Below are positions 35,291 through 44,800 of a DNA stretch of 64,000 nt, in pieces (positions within the stretch are counted from its first letter, which is position 1; every line of letters starts with the position of its first letter). The notes below the pieces were generated by a model, which saw only the letters and a program-made list of their open reading frames with translations, had not been told where the DNA came from and made no database searches. The position numbers and the translations under genes were made by a program. The stretch is from Glycomyces sp. TRM65418 (GTDB taxonomy: Bacteria > Actinomycetota > Actinomycetes > Mycobacteriales > Micromonosporaceae), in NCBI RefSeq assembly GCF_019710475.1, contig NZ_JAJFAX010000004.1, positions 371,449 through 435,448 of the forward strand, given 5' to 3'.

Positions 35291-35296
35291 TAGGAT
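35291..35296 (+). promoter_or_regulatory. -10 element of the GntR gene
   Basis: TAGGAT is a good actinobacterial -10 hexamer, 35 bases before GTG 35332. No clear -35 accompanies it. Confidence 0.4.
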
Positions 35297-35331
35297 GCTG
35301 CCCAGAAGAGACAGAGGGGAAGCAGTCGCAC

Positions 35332-36135
35332 GTGTCTGATCGCAACAGCGGAGCGAGCGCGCTCACGGGCGCCCGCCAGGTGGGCCGCCTGGCGCCGGTG
35401 CGCCGCACGTCGACGGTGGACCTCATCGCCGAACGCCTCCGCGAAGCGGTCCTCGACGGCTCGCTCCCGCCCGGCGCCGCCCTCGGCGAGGCCGAGCTCG
35501 CCTTCCAGCTCGGGGTCAGCCGCGGCCCGCTCCGCGAGGCCATGCAGCGGCTCACCGCCGAAGGGCTCCTCGTCATCCCGCGCCGCCGCGGCCTGGCCGT
35601 GCGCACCATGACCCCCGAGGACGTGCGCGACGTCCACTGGCTCCGCGCCCGCATCGAGCCCGAGCTGGGTCGGCGCATCCTCGCCCGGCCCCTCGCCGAG
35701 CGCCGCACCGTCCTCGCCGAACTCACCGCCGAGGTCAAGCGGATGCAGCGCGCCCTGCGGAAGGGCGACGCCCGCGACCTCGGCGACGCCTACCTCGACT
35801 TCCACCGCGGACTCGCGGCCTGGGGCGGATCGATCCGCCTGGCCCGCATGATGTCCACCCTCCTCATCGAGACGCGGCTGTGCACCTTCTCGATGTACGA
35901 GCACTTCGAGGTCCACCGGGACCTCGTGCCCGAGCACGTGGCCTTCGTCGAGGCGCTGGCCGCCGAGGACGCGGTCCGCTTCGCCGCCCTGGTGGAAGCC
36001 CATCTGGAGGCGGAGGTCCGGCGCCTGCTCGCCGAGCCCGAGACGTCCAAAGAGGAGGACGCCGACCGCCTGCTGGCCGAGACGCCGGACGAGCCGCAGC
36101 CGCTCGACCGCCTCGACCTCCCCGAGGGCATCTGA
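35332..36135 (+). CDS. GntR-family (FadR/FCD subfamily) transcriptional regulator
   Basis: A 267-residue regulator. The winged helix (~residues 25-90) contains LIAERLREAVLDGSLPPG, GEAELAFQLGVSRGPLREAM and LTAEGLLVIPRRRGLAVR, the textbook GntR pattern. The C-terminal FCD all-helical domain (~100-235) ends with HVAFVEALAAEDAVRFAALV and EAHLEAEVRRLL, including the usual His/Asp-type metal-ligand area. GTG 35332 has GAGGGGA about 11 bases upstream. It diverges from the Ehu-like importer and probably controls it through the palindromes at 35179-35200; this is inference from position. Confidence 0.88.
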   Translation: MSDRNSGASALTGARQVGRLAPVRRTSTVDLIAERLREAVLDGSLPPGAALGEAELAFQLGVSRGPLREAMQRLTAEGLLVIPRRRGLAVRTMTPEDVRDVHWLRARIEPELGRRILARPLAERRTVLAELTAEVKRMQRALRKGDARDLGDAYLDFHRGLAAWGGSIRLARMMSTLLIETRLCTFSMYEHFEVHRDLVPEHVAFVEALAAEDAVRFAALVEAHLEAEVRRLLAEPETSKEEDADRLLAETPDEPQPLDRLDLPEGI

Positions 36136-36149
36136 ACGCCGCCTCGTGA

Positions 36150-36177
36150 CCGCCCGCCTCCGTCCGGAGGCGGGCGG
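36150..36177 (+). terminator. Hairpin terminator of the GntR gene
   Basis: CCGCCCGCCTCCG (36150-36162) and CGGAGGCGGGCGG (36165-36177) are exact complements; the closing pairs open to give a 6-base loop. It lies 14 bases past the stop. Confidence 0.75.
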
Positions 36178-36213
36178 AGATCGTTCATTGTCAATATTCC
36201 GACTCGCCGCGTT

Positions 36214-36243
36214 CCGTTGGTGGACTTGTATGTTACCCAACGG
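36214..36243. promoter_or_regulatory. 7-bp inverted repeat upstream of the SGNH hydrolase gene
   Basis: CCGTTGG (36214-36220) and CCAACGG (36237-36243), spacer 16 bases, flank an AT-rich stretch with TATGTT (36229-36234), a possible -10. It may be an operator over the promoter. Confidence 0.4.
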
Positions 36244-36290
36244 TTATAAAGAGGGCCCCATCCCGGACAAAATCCGAAACGGAGCCCATA

Positions 36291-37106
36291 ATGTCCCTCC
36301 CCCGGAGCATCTCCACCATGGCCGCGGCGACCGTCGCGGCATTCGTGTGCGTCATGGCGCTCACGAGCGGCGCCGCGCAGGCGCAGACCATCGAGTACGT
36401 GGCGCTCGGCGACTCCTACGCCTCCGGCGTCGGGACGCGCTCCTACATCGACGACGGCTCGGGCTGCAGCCGTTCGAACGCCGCCTACCCGGCGCTCATC
36501 GCCGACGAGATCGGCGCCGACCTCACGTTCGCGGCCTGCTCGGGCGCGACGACCGGCGACCTCCTCGCCGGACAGCTCGGCGGGCTCTCCGACGGCACCG
36601 ACCTCGTCACGGTCACCATCGGCGGCAACGACACCGGCTGGGCCGGAGTGGTCCAGAAGTGCGCCTACCCCTACCCGTGGACCTGCACCGCCGAGATCGC
36701 GGCGGCCGAGCGGTTCGTCCGCGAGCAGCTGCCCGCGAAGCTCCACGCCGTCTACGACGCGATCGCGACGGCCGCGCCGAACGCCGAGGTCGTCGTCCTC
36801 GGCTACCCGCGGCTCTTCAACGGCGAGCAGTGCAACGCCATCACCCGCATCAGCCCCGCCGAGCAGGCCGCGCTCAACGACGCGGCCGACCTGCTGGGCG
36901 ACACCATCGGGACCGTCGCCGGGAGCCACGGCTTCCAGTACGTCGACGTGCGCGACGCCTTCGAGGGCCACGCCGTCTGCGACGACGTCGAATGGATCAA
37001 CGGCCTCTCCTACCCGATCATCGAGTCCTATCACCCGAACGCGGCCGGCCAGCGCGACGGCTACTACGCCCTCCTCAACGCGCTCGTGCGATCTGGTTCG
37101 GCGTAA
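36291..37106 (+). CDS. Secreted SGNH/GDSL-type hydrolase
   Basis: A 271-residue secreted esterase/lipase. A signal peptide (residues 1-~32, ending GAAQAQ) precedes block I GDSYASG (nucleophile Ser42), the Gly block CSGATTGD (~83-90), block III GGND (Asn113) and block V SYHPNAAGQ (His248). Several cysteine pairs (Cys59/83, 124/132, 181/230) resemble those of Streptomyces exoesterases. ATG 36291 gives a proper signal peptide. Substrate unknown; lipid or polysaccharide esters are usual for this family. It is separated from the GntR gene by a terminator. Confidence 0.9.
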   Translation: MSLPRSISTMAAATVAAFVCVMALTSGAAQAQTIEYVALGDSYASGVGTRSYIDDGSGCSRSNAAYPALIADEIGADLTFAACSGATTGDLLAGQLGGLSDGTDLVTVTIGGNDTGWAGVVQKCAYPYPWTCTAEIAAAERFVREQLPAKLHAVYDAIATAAPNAEVVVLGYPRLFNGEQCNAITRISPAEQAALNDAADLLGDTIGTVAGSHGFQYVDVRDAFEGHAVCDDVEWINGLSYPIIESYHPNAAGQRDGYYALLNALVRSGSA

Positions 37107-37257
37107 TGGAGCAGGCTGAGTGGAACGCACGTGCGCCAGAGATTCCCTGCATCACCGCCTCTGGCATGAATCACTTTCACTGTTCCCCGCGGTTGAAGGT
37201 GACGCTGCAACACCAAGGAGTGAGAGTAAGAAGGCCTGCCCCTCCAAAGGAATCGAC

Positions 37258-37557
37258 ATGAAAACAGTCCTCTCCCGCCTTTTCTCGACTGCGATGGCCG
37301 CGGGCGTTCTGACTGCAGGGATCCTAGCGGTCGCTTCACCGGCTCAGGCGACCTCCGTCGACTGCCAGAGCTACCTTGCGAACCAAGGTTATAGTGTCGG
37401 CCCAATCGTGAGAGGCGCCTGCGGCTTTGCTGCGGATCGAGCTGACGCTCCCGGCACAGGCCCGGCTTACGGCCAGCTGGTATGCAGGCAGCGGCTCGCC
37501 GAAGCCGGAGTCAGTCAAGCCCATTATTCGGAGGCATGCAAACGAGCTCAGTGGTGA
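37258..37557 (+). CDS. Small secreted four-cysteine protein
   Basis: A 99-residue preprotein. Residues 1-31 are a classical signal peptide (MKTVLSRLFSTAMAAGV..., cleavage after SPAQA). The mature ~68 residues carry Cys36, Cys55, Cys76 and Cys94, suggesting two disulfides, and a GPIVRGACGFAADRA segment. No known family was recognised; the pattern resembles small secreted actinobacterial proteins. ATG 37258 has AAAGGA ~6 bases upstream. Codon use is visibly less GC-extreme than in the neighbours (AACCAAGGTTATAGTG near 37380), hinting at recent acquisition. A bidirectional hairpin follows. Confidence 0.75.
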   Translation: MKTVLSRLFSTAMAAGVLTAGILAVASPAQATSVDCQSYLANQGYSVGPIVRGACGFAADRADAPGTGPAYGQLVCRQRLAEAGVSQAHYSEACKRAQW

Positions 37558-37575
37558 CCTGAGCGCCAATGGATC

Positions 37576-37605
37576 AGGGCCCCGCCGGCATCCCGGCGGG
37601 GCCCT
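37576..37605. terminator. Bidirectional hairpin terminator
   Basis: AGGGCCCCGCCGG (37576-37588), loop CATC, then the exact complement (37593-37605), between the small secreted protein gene and the convergent QPGYG-repeat membrane protein gene. Confidence 0.8.
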
Positions 37606-37621
37606 TCGTTCGCGTGCGGTC

Positions 37622-38434
37622 CTACTCGATCGAGTCGCAGGCCTTCCAGAGGCCGTCTTCCTTGACCAGGTCCATGGAGTCCGACTCCTCCGTGGGCGTC
37701 GCGGTCCAGCCGGTGATGGACATGCCGTCCTCGGCCATCACGGGCTCAGGGGTGTTGTAGCTGACGGTGTAGTCCACCGTGGCGGTCTCGCCGTCCACGT
37801 TCGAGCCCGTGACCTCGTACGAGAAGTCAACGTCGATGTCGATCGGAGGCACGTCGGTGGCCCCCAGCTCCTCCATCTGGGCGCTGAAGTCGAACTCCTC
37901 GGCCTGAGCGTCCATGTCGGACTTCATGCTCTCGCAGACGTACGGCTCGATGTCGTCGATGACCCCTTGGATCGCCTCGGTGTCGCCGGCGAACGCGGCG
38001 TCGAACAGCTCGCCCATCTTGGGGAGCACCTCGTTCGCCACGTCCTCGGGAGAGTCCGAGGAGGACGGGCCGCTGCTCCAGGGCTGCATCACCAGGAGGA
38101 CCACCGCGGCGGCGAGGACCACGACGCCGGCGGTGACGCCGACGATCAGGCCGGTCTTCGACTTCTTCGGCGCGGGCGGCAGCGGCGGCCCGCCGAAGCC
38201 CGGCTGCTGCTGGCCGTATCCGGGGGGCGGAGCCTGCCCGTACCCGGGCTGCTGCTGGCCGTATCCGGGCGGCGGCGTCTGGCCGTAGCCCGGCTGCTGG
38301 GGCTGCCCGTATCCGGGCTGCTGTGCGCCGTACCCGGGCTGCTGGCCGTAACCCGGCTGCTGCCCGTATCCAGGCTGTCCTTGAGGCGGTTGCTGGTTCG
38401 GGTCGTAGCCCGGCTGCTGCGGCGGGTAGGCCAT
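37622..38434 (-). CDS. QPGYG-repeat, single-pass membrane protein next to the type VII locus
   Basis: A 270-residue protein. Residues 1-~90 are a Gln/Pro/Gly/Tyr repeat region (units of QQPGYGQ and PPPGYGQ), probably disordered and cytoplasmic. A KKSK stop-transfer-like segment leads into one transmembrane helix ([20 protein letters not shown], ~95-114). The external part (~120-270) is acidic, with two cysteines (YVCES and KACDS) and a DUF4878-like fold suggested by [16 protein letters not shown] and the ending [14 protein letters not shown] 38434 has GAGGA 6 bases upstream. Such proteins are often found beside actinobacterial secretion loci; the role is unknown. Confidence 0.8.
   Translation of the reverse strand: MAYPPQQPGYDPNQQPPQGQPGYGQQPGYGQQPGYGAQQPGYGQPQQPGYGQTPPPGYGQQQPGYGQAPPPGYGQQQPGFGGPPLPPAPKKSKTGLIVGVTAGVVVLAAAVVLLVMQPWSSGPSSSDSPEDVANEVLPKMGELFDAAFAGDTEAIQGVIDDIEPYVCESMKSDMDAQAEEFDFSAQMEELGATDVPPIDIDVDFSYEVTGSNVDGETATVDYTVSYNTPEPVMAEDGMSITGWTATPTEESDSMDLVKEDGLWKACDSIE
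38185..38430. repeat. Degenerate short tandem repeat encoding QPGYGQ units
   Basis: About ten copies of an 18-24-base unit containing CCCGGCTGCTGG or TATCCGGG (the complement strand codes Gln-Gln-Pro-Gly-Tyr-Gly). The tract encodes the disordered N-terminus of the 37622-38434 protein and may vary in copy number by slippage. Confidence 0.6.
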
Positions 38435-38537
38435 GACGGTTCCTCGGATTGTTGGAATATGTCGCGCCAGGTTAACACGCAGTCGCCAATCCCAGTTGCC
38501 TTGGAACCGGTCGCAAGGGGACCCCTGAATGAACGAA

Positions 38538-38568
38538 CGGCGCCGGGACCGCGAGGGTCCCGGCGCCG
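38538..38568 (-). terminator. Hairpin terminator of eccD-eccB
   Basis: CGGCGCCGGGACC (38538-38550) and GGTCCCGGCGCCG (38556-38568) pair perfectly around a 5-base loop, 20 bases past the eccB stop. Confidence 0.8.
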
Positions 38569-38588
38569 TCGACGCGCGGCGTCGGCGC

Positions 38589-40187
38589 TCAGCCGCCGGC
38601 CTCCGCGTTCGGGTCTTCGGACTGGTAGACCTGGATCTCGTCCGCGTTCGAGGCCATCTGCTTCTTCGCCTCGTACGGGTCGAGCTCGGGCCCCTCGGGA
38701 ATGAGATGGATCATCGTGTCCGGCACCGAGATCGGCTCGATGCCGCCGTAGCCGAGCATGTTCTGCGTCGTGTCCGTCACGCCTTCGTCCGCGAGCCCGT
38801 GCCGGATGCCCTGATCGCTGATGAGGTAGGTGAACCCGGAGATCGTCGCCCCCTGATCGGTGCGGCTGTCGGCGAGCACCGCGGTCCCCTGCGGGAGCAC
38901 GGTCTGCGCCTGGATCCCCGGCACCTCGTGGAAGATCTCGCCCTCCGGCGTGAACTCCACCGACTCGGCGTTCTCCACGAGCGTGTCAGGCGCCGACTCG
39001 TACATCGCGACCTGCAGCGTCGTGGACTCGTCGTTCTGCGCCTGCTCGTCGTACACCGCGCACACCGCGGGGCGGCTGGCGTCGGTCGTCCACGTCTCCC
39101 CGCTCAGATCGTCCTCCGGGTAGCCCGCAGGCAGATAGTTCGCCTGAGAACCGATCTCGCTGCGGGTCACCGGGTCGACGACGACCGCCTCGCCGTGCAT
39201 CGCCCGCAGCAGGAGCTCCATCGTCGGGGTGATCGGGGCGAACTCGTCGTCGCCGGTCTCGGTCTTGACGAGCACGAACGCGTCGTTGCCGTCCCGCACG
39301 GGCCGGCCGTACGTGATCATCGTGCCGCCCTCGTCCGGCACCGTCGACTCGGTGCCGAACTCGTCCCGGTCCGGAGGCGCGATCGGCGCGACCGCCGGCA
39401 GCGTGTTGAGCATGCTCTCGTTGAGGGGCACCGCCTGGTCGGTGTTCAGACCCAGGTCGTCGATCAGGTCGACGGCGGACTCCTCGTCGTCGCCGATCGG
39501 GTACCTGCCGCCGTTCCACAGCAGGAAGTACTTCGTCGGCGCCTCGCTGCCCTCGTCCTCGGCGGTCTTGGCCAACAGCCAGGTGTCGTCGGAGAGCCAC
39601 CGGTCCGGCTCCTCCAGGTCCTCGACCACGAGCTGGGTCAACTGGAAGTCGGCGGTGCCGTTGGGCTCGCGCGGCATGGAGCAGGTGTTCCAGTTCTGGT
39701 CCTGCAGGAGCTCATCCGGGTCCGGCGGCTGCGGCGGGATGCCCTGGATGCCGATCGTGAAGCTGCCGCGCAGCACGCCCGACAGCGAGGAGGGCTTGAG
39801 GTCCTGCACCGGCGGCTTGCCGTCGGAACCGGGCTTGACCAGCAGGAGCGCCGACGTGTAGTTGGTGACCTGCCACAGCCGCGCGGGGTTCTCCGGCGTC
39901 TCCTCCCCGCCGTCCTGCGTGACGTACACGTAGACGGAGTTGCTGCCCTTGATCGTGATGATGCTGCCCGCCACCGGCAGGGCGTTGCCCTTGCCGAAGA
40001 GGGTCGCGATCGCGAAACCGCCGAAGACCAGCGCCAGCACCATCACCGACGCGAAGATCGACACGCCGATGCGCCGCAGCGGACGCTCGATCGAGTCGGG
40101 GTTCGCCAGCACCAGCGCCTGGTTCATGCGCGAGGTGATGAACCGGTGGGCCTCCACCTGTTCGCGACGGGAACGCATCTGGGGCAT
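38589..40187 (-). CDS. eccB: Type VII secretion protein EccB
   Basis: A 532-residue EccB. It begins with the family signature [22 protein letters not shown] (shown from residue 4), then one transmembrane helix (~45-65). The long extracytoplasmic part contains the repeat-type motifs [52 protein letters not shown] and [27 protein letters not shown]. Cysteines in NTCSMP and PAVCAVY probably form the conserved disulfide. EccB is part of the inner-membrane core complex of ESX systems. The start is ATG 40187, with GAGAGG ~9 bases upstream; ATG 40178 lacks a binding site. It follows eccD by 38 bases in one operon. Confidence 0.95.
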   Translation of the reverse strand: MPQMRSRREQVEAHRFITSRMNQALVLANPDSIERPLRRIGVSIFASVMVLALVFGGFAIATLFGKGNALPVAGSIITIKGSNSVYVYVTQDGGEETPENPARLWQVTNYTSALLLVKPGSDGKPPVQDLKPSSLSGVLRGSFTIGIQGIPPQPPDPDELLQDQNWNTCSMPREPNGTADFQLTQLVVEDLEEPDRWLSDDTWLLAKTAEDEGSEAPTKYFLLWNGGRYPIGDDEESAVDLIDDLGLNTDQAVPLNESMLNTLPAVAPIAPPDRDEFGTESTVPDEGGTMITYGRPVRDGNDAFVLVKTETGDDEFAPITPTMELLLRAMHGEAVVVDPVTRSEIGSQANYLPAGYPEDDLSGETWTTDASRPAVCAVYDEQAQNDESTTLQVAMYESAPDTLVENAESVEFTPEGEIFHEVPGIQAQTVLPQGTAVLADSRTDQGATISGFTYLISDQGIRHGLADEGVTDTTQNMLGYGGIEPISVPDTMIHLIPEGPELDPYEAKKQMASNADEIQVYQSEDPNAEAGG

Positions 40188-40225
40188 CGGAAGTCGCCTC
40201 TCTCGGGGTCGTGGGGGACCGGGCT

Positions 40226-41635
40226 CTAACCGCGCAGGGACAGCGCGATCGCGTACAGGTTGCAGACCCAGCCGACCAGCGGCAGGATCGACACGATGAG
40301 CAGCGCCTCGATGATGTCGAGCGAACGGCCCCAGGTCGGTGCGATCTTCTTCCCCGCCACGGCCAGGCCGTAGATCATCGCGATGAGCGTCACGAGCGTC
40401 AGCGCCCCGAGGATCACCGTGAGCCGCACCAGGATGTTGCCCTCGCTCGCCACGAAGATCGCGGCCAGCGTGGCGGTCAGGCCCCCCATGCCGCCGGTGA
40501 GCATCACGATGCGCGCGGGACGATCCTCGATCGAGCGGGCCCGGCTGAGCATGACCAGCGACAGGACCGTGGCGAGGATGAGCCCCTCGGGAAGCTTGTC
40601 GGAGAAGGCGAGCGCGATCGTCGCGACCAGGCCGACCACGGCGGTGAACGAGTACAGCGCCTCCAGGTAGTTCCCGGCGTGCTCGGAGAGCTTGAGGATC
40701 CGCTTGCCGTCGATGGCCTCGGTGTCGCCCTCCTTCAACTCGTCCGTGGTGGTCGGCAGCGTCGGCGTCGGCACCATCGCCATGCTCAGCGACAGGCGCG
40801 GCGCGGCCGGGAGGACGGCCAGCGCCAGCGGCGCGGCGATGCCCGCGGCCGTGGCGGCCGTGCCGTTCGGGATGATCATCATCAGCGCGGTCGAGATGCC
40901 GAGCACGACCGCGCCGAGGATCGTCACGATGAACACCGGCGCCGAGGCCATGTCGCCCACGGCGACCATGGACAGGACGCTGAAGAGCAGGATCGCCGAG
41001 GCCGCGATGAGCACGTGCGGGCCGGCGAGGTCGAACAGGGGCGTGTCGGCGTCGGCGGCGATGAGGAGGCCGCCCACGCCGGCGTAGAGGACGGCGGTGA
41101 TGCCGAAGTAGGTGGCCGCGCGGGAGTCGCCGACGGCCCGCGAGAGCAGGGCCGAGGCCCCCACGAGCAGCCCGGCGACGCCCAGGCTGACGATCGCACT
41201 GGCGAGGTGGGCGGTGAGCAGGAGCGCGACGGCGCCGACGGCGAGGGCCGCGGTGCCGACGCCGATGCTGAAGCGCTTGGTGGCGACGTGGTCCCACCGG
41301 TTGCCGCGCTGCTCGGTCGCGGTGGCGACCGCGTCGATGACGTCGTCGAAGACGATCTCGGGCTTGGCGGCGTCCGCCGGGTTGAGGTAGAGCATCTCGC
41401 CGTCGTTGATGCCCAGCTGGGAGCACGAGTGGCCGGTGTCGATGGCCTCTTCGCCCAGGCGCGCGAGGATCCAGCCGCCGTTGTCGCCCGCCTCGTCGAT
41501 GTAGTACTCCCCGGCCTGGTGCAGGATCGTGGGCAGCAGGTCGGACAAGGGGACGTCTGAGGGCAGCGCGAGGTCGATCCTGGTGCGAGGACTGACGATC
41601 GTCACCCTGGAGAGAGTGGCCGACTTGGTGCTCAC
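40226..41635 (-). CDS. eccD: Type VII secretion protein EccD
   Basis: A 469-residue EccD. Residues ~5-90 form the cytoplasmic ubiquitin-like domain (TLSRVTIVSPRTRIDLALPS, then EAIDTGHSCSQLGINDGEMLYLNP split by a loop). Eleven hydrophobic segments follow (from ~115, such as IGVGTAALAVGAVALLL, to the C-terminal IIEALLIVSILPLVGWVCNLY). EccD forms the membrane vestibule of ESX machines. GTG 41635 is chosen because GGAGG lies 8 bases upstream; ATG 41674 lacks a ribosome-binding site. It is the first gene of eccD-eccB and diverges from eccC across a 259-base promoter region. Confidence 0.95.
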   Translation of the reverse strand: MSTKSATLSRVTIVSPRTRIDLALPSDVPLSDLLPTILHQAGEYYIDEAGDNGGWILARLGEEAIDTGHSCSQLGINDGEMLYLNPADAAKPEIVFDDVIDAVATATEQRGNRWDHVATKRFSIGVGTAALAVGAVALLLTAHLASAIVSLGVAGLLVGASALLSRAVGDSRAATYFGITAVLYAGVGGLLIAADADTPLFDLAGPHVLIAASAILLFSVLSMVAVGDMASAPVFIVTILGAVVLGISTALMMIIPNGTAATAAGIAAPLALAVLPAAPRLSLSMAMVPTPTLPTTTDELKEGDTEAIDGKRILKLSEHAGNYLEALYSFTAVVGLVATIALAFSDKLPEGLILATVLSLVMLSRARSIEDRPARIVMLTGGMGGLTATLAAIFVASEGNILVRLTVILGALTLVTLIAMIYGLAVAGKKIAPTWGRSLDIIEALLIVSILPLVGWVCNLYAIALSLRG

Positions 41636-41747
41636 CGCGGGAACCTCCGGGTCGGGTCGGTGATCGGGGGACATGGGGGAACCGTTAAAGGATAAATCCC
41701 TCATGCAATGGCCGGTGTACCGCAGTAGTGGCGACGCGGTTCTACCC

Positions 41748-41780
41748 TGTAAGTGCGATACTCGACAGAGCGCACTTACA
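41748..41780. promoter_or_regulatory. 10-bp inverted repeat with GATACT box in the eccD/eccC divergent region
   Basis: TGTAAGTGCG (41748-41757) and CGCACTTACA (41771-41780) are perfect inverted repeats with a 13-base spacer. GATACT (41757-41762) inside may be a -10 for eccC. The 14-base string GTGCGATACTCGAC here recurs at 59613-59626 upstream of rne. Confidence 0.5.
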
Positions 41781-41894
41781 TCTTTTATACGGCAGCGCCC
41801 AGTAACGGCTCGCAAGCAGCCTCGCCGGTTCCGGCGGGGCGTTCATTGGATGAGACGTGGTAGGCGCATCCCCCGGTGAGTACAAGGACCCTCT

Positions 41895-44800
41895 GTGACG
41901 ACCAAACTCTTCCGCAGGCCTCCGCGTAAACGCGGACCGCAGGCCCCGCGCGGCGACATCCTCCTGGAGGCGCCGCCGGACATGCCCGATCCGCAGCCCA
42001 AGAACATCGCCCAGTATCTGATGATCCTGCCGATGCTCGCTGGCGCGGCCGCGATGGCGATGATGATGATGTCCCGCGTGGGGACCGGCACGACCGCCTC
42101 ATCGGGCAACAACACCCTGCGCATCGCCATGGGCGCGATGATGGGCATCTCCATGGTCGGCATGATGGCCACGAGCATGGGCGGCAACCGCGCCCAGAAG
42201 AAGGCCGAGTTCAACGCCGAGCGGCGCGACTACATGCGCTACCTCAACCAGGTGCGCCGCCGCGCCCGGAAGGGCGCCGAGCGCCAGTGGCGCGCCGCCC
42301 GCTGGCGGCACCCGGACCCGCGGGCCCTGTGGTCGCTCGTCGGCTCCCGCCGCATGTGGGAGCGCCGCCCGAAGGACGACGACGCCCTCGACATCCGCGT
42401 GGGCGTCGGCAAGCAGCGCATGACGATGAAACTGGTGCCGCCCGAGACCAAACCGGTCGAGGACCTGGAGCCGATGACGTCGATGGCGCTGCGGCGGTTC
42501 GTCGCCGCCCACTCGAACGTCATCGACATCCCGAGGTCGATGAAGTACACCGAGGCCGGGCGCATGGTCCTGCGCGGCGATCGGCAGCTCGTCGTCGACA
42601 ACCTGCGCGCCCAGCTCTGCCAGCTCGCGGTGCTCCACTCGCCCGACGACGTGATCGTCGCGATCGTCGCCGACAACGAGCGCATGCCCGAGTGGCACTG
42701 GATGAAGTGGCTGCCGCACCTCCAGCACCCGACCGCCGAGGACGGGGCCGGCCCGGTCCGGATGTTCTTCAACACGACCACGCAGCTGGAGACCTCGCTG
42801 CGCGAGCAGCTCTCGAGCCGCGGCGCGTGGGCGCCCGGCGCGACCGCGGGGGAGGGACAGGCCCATCTGGTCGTCATCCTCGACGGCGGCGAGGTCGACC
42901 CCACCGGCATCATCGCCGCCGACGGCATGGCCGGGGTGACCGTGTTCGACTTCTCCGGCTACCTGCCGCGCAAGCCCGGCCCGCAGATCAAGCTCTACGA
43001 CGTCACCGAAGAGGAGATCTACACCGACCAGGCCGGACGGCGGCGCGTGCTCGGCAAGCCCGACCGCCTGTCGTTCAACCAGGCCGAGGGCATCGCGCGC
43101 TCGCTCGCCCCGTGGCGGCTGACGCTCAAGGGCGCGGGCGGGAAGTCCGAGTCCGGGGACGAGGACGCGTCGCCGCTGGCGAACCCGTCGAGCCTGCCGG
43201 AGATGCTCGGCTTCAACGACGCCGCGGCGCTCGACCCGGCCGTGCACTGGCGCGACAAGCCCGTCAAGGACTACCTGAAGGTCCCGATCGGGCCCGGCCC
43301 CGACGGCTCGATCGTCGACATCGACTTCAAGGAGTCGGCCGCCGGCGGCATGGGCCCGCACGGGCTGCTCATCGGCGCGACCGGTTCGGGCAAGTCCGAG
43401 GTGCTCCGCACCATCGTGGGCTCCCTGATCGCCACGCACTCCTCGGAGGAGCTCAACTTCATCCTCGTCGACTTCAAGGGCGGCGCCACGTTCGCGGCCC
43501 TCGACGACCTGCCGCACGTCTCGGCGGTCATCACCAACCTCGCCGACGAGATCGAGCTGGTCGACCGCATGGCCGACGCGCTCGAAGGCGAGCTGGTGCG
43601 CCGCCAGGAGGTGCTGCGCGCCTCCGGCAACTTCACCAACCGGTGGGAGTACGAGAAGGCCCGCAAGGCCGGGCAGCCGCTCGACCCGATGCCGACGCTG
43701 CTCATCATCGCCGACGAGTTCTCCGAGATGCTCGTCGCCAAGCCCGAGTTCATCAACCTGTTCCTCCAGATCGGCCGCATCGGCCGCTCGATCGGCGTGC
43801 ACATGCTGCTCGCCAGTCAGCGCCTGGAGGAGGGCAAGCTCAAGGGCCTGGACACGTTCCTGTCCTACCGCGTCGCGCTCCGCACCTTCTCGGCGCAGGA
43901 GTCGCGCACGGTCATCGGCTCCGGCGCCGCCTACGAGCTGCCGCAGCAGCCCGGCCACGGGTACCTGCAGGTCGGCACCGAAGACCTCGTGCGCTTCCGC
44001 GCCGCGTACGTCGGCGGGACCTACAAGCCGCCGAAGCGGGTCGCCTCGCGCGCCGAGCGCATCGCGGCCGTGCAGCACAAGGTGCAGCGCTTCCTGCCCG
44101 GCTACGTCGAGCCGCCGCCCGAACCCGAGGTCCAGGACGAGCCCGAGGAAGAGGACATCTCGACCGACGCGGAGGCCGCGGCCGACGAGCAGAACGAGAA
44201 GCTCTCCCAACTCGAGGTCATGGTCAACAACTGCATCGGGATGGGCCGCCCGGCCCACCAGGTGTGGCTCCCGCCGCTCCTGGAGCCGCCGACGCTCGAC
44301 CAGCTGCTCCCGCCGCTGGAGGCGGACCCGCAGCGCGGCCTGACCCCGAAGGGCTTCTCGCTCAACGGGAAGCTCCACGCCGTCCTCGGCGAGGAGGACC
44401 GGCCGTTCGAGCAGCGCCGCAGCCCGTTCATCGTGGACCTCTCCGGCGCCCAGGGCACCGTGGCCATCGCGGGCGGGGCGCAGTCGGGCAAGTCGACGAT
44501 GCTCCGCTCGATGATCGGCTCCCTGTCGCTCATGCACACGCCGCGCGAAGTGCAGTTCTACTGCCTCGACTTCGGCGGCGGCACCCTGCGCGGCATCGAG
44601 GACCTCCCGCACGTCGCGGGCGTCTTCGGCCGCCAGGAGGAAGAGGGCGTGCGGCGCACGATCCAGGAGGTCTCGGCCATCCTGGACGAGCGCGAGGCGT
44701 TCTTCACCGCCAACAAGATCGACGGCATGAACTCCTACCGGCGCATGAAGGCCGAGGGGCGCTTCAGCGAGGACCCGTACGGCGACGTCTTCCTCGTCAT

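Noticed and set aside
40188..41426. Long upstream extension of eccB through eccD
   Set aside because: The extension is an alternate frame of eccD; the EccB family begins with the [12 protein letters not shown] motif at 40187-40178.
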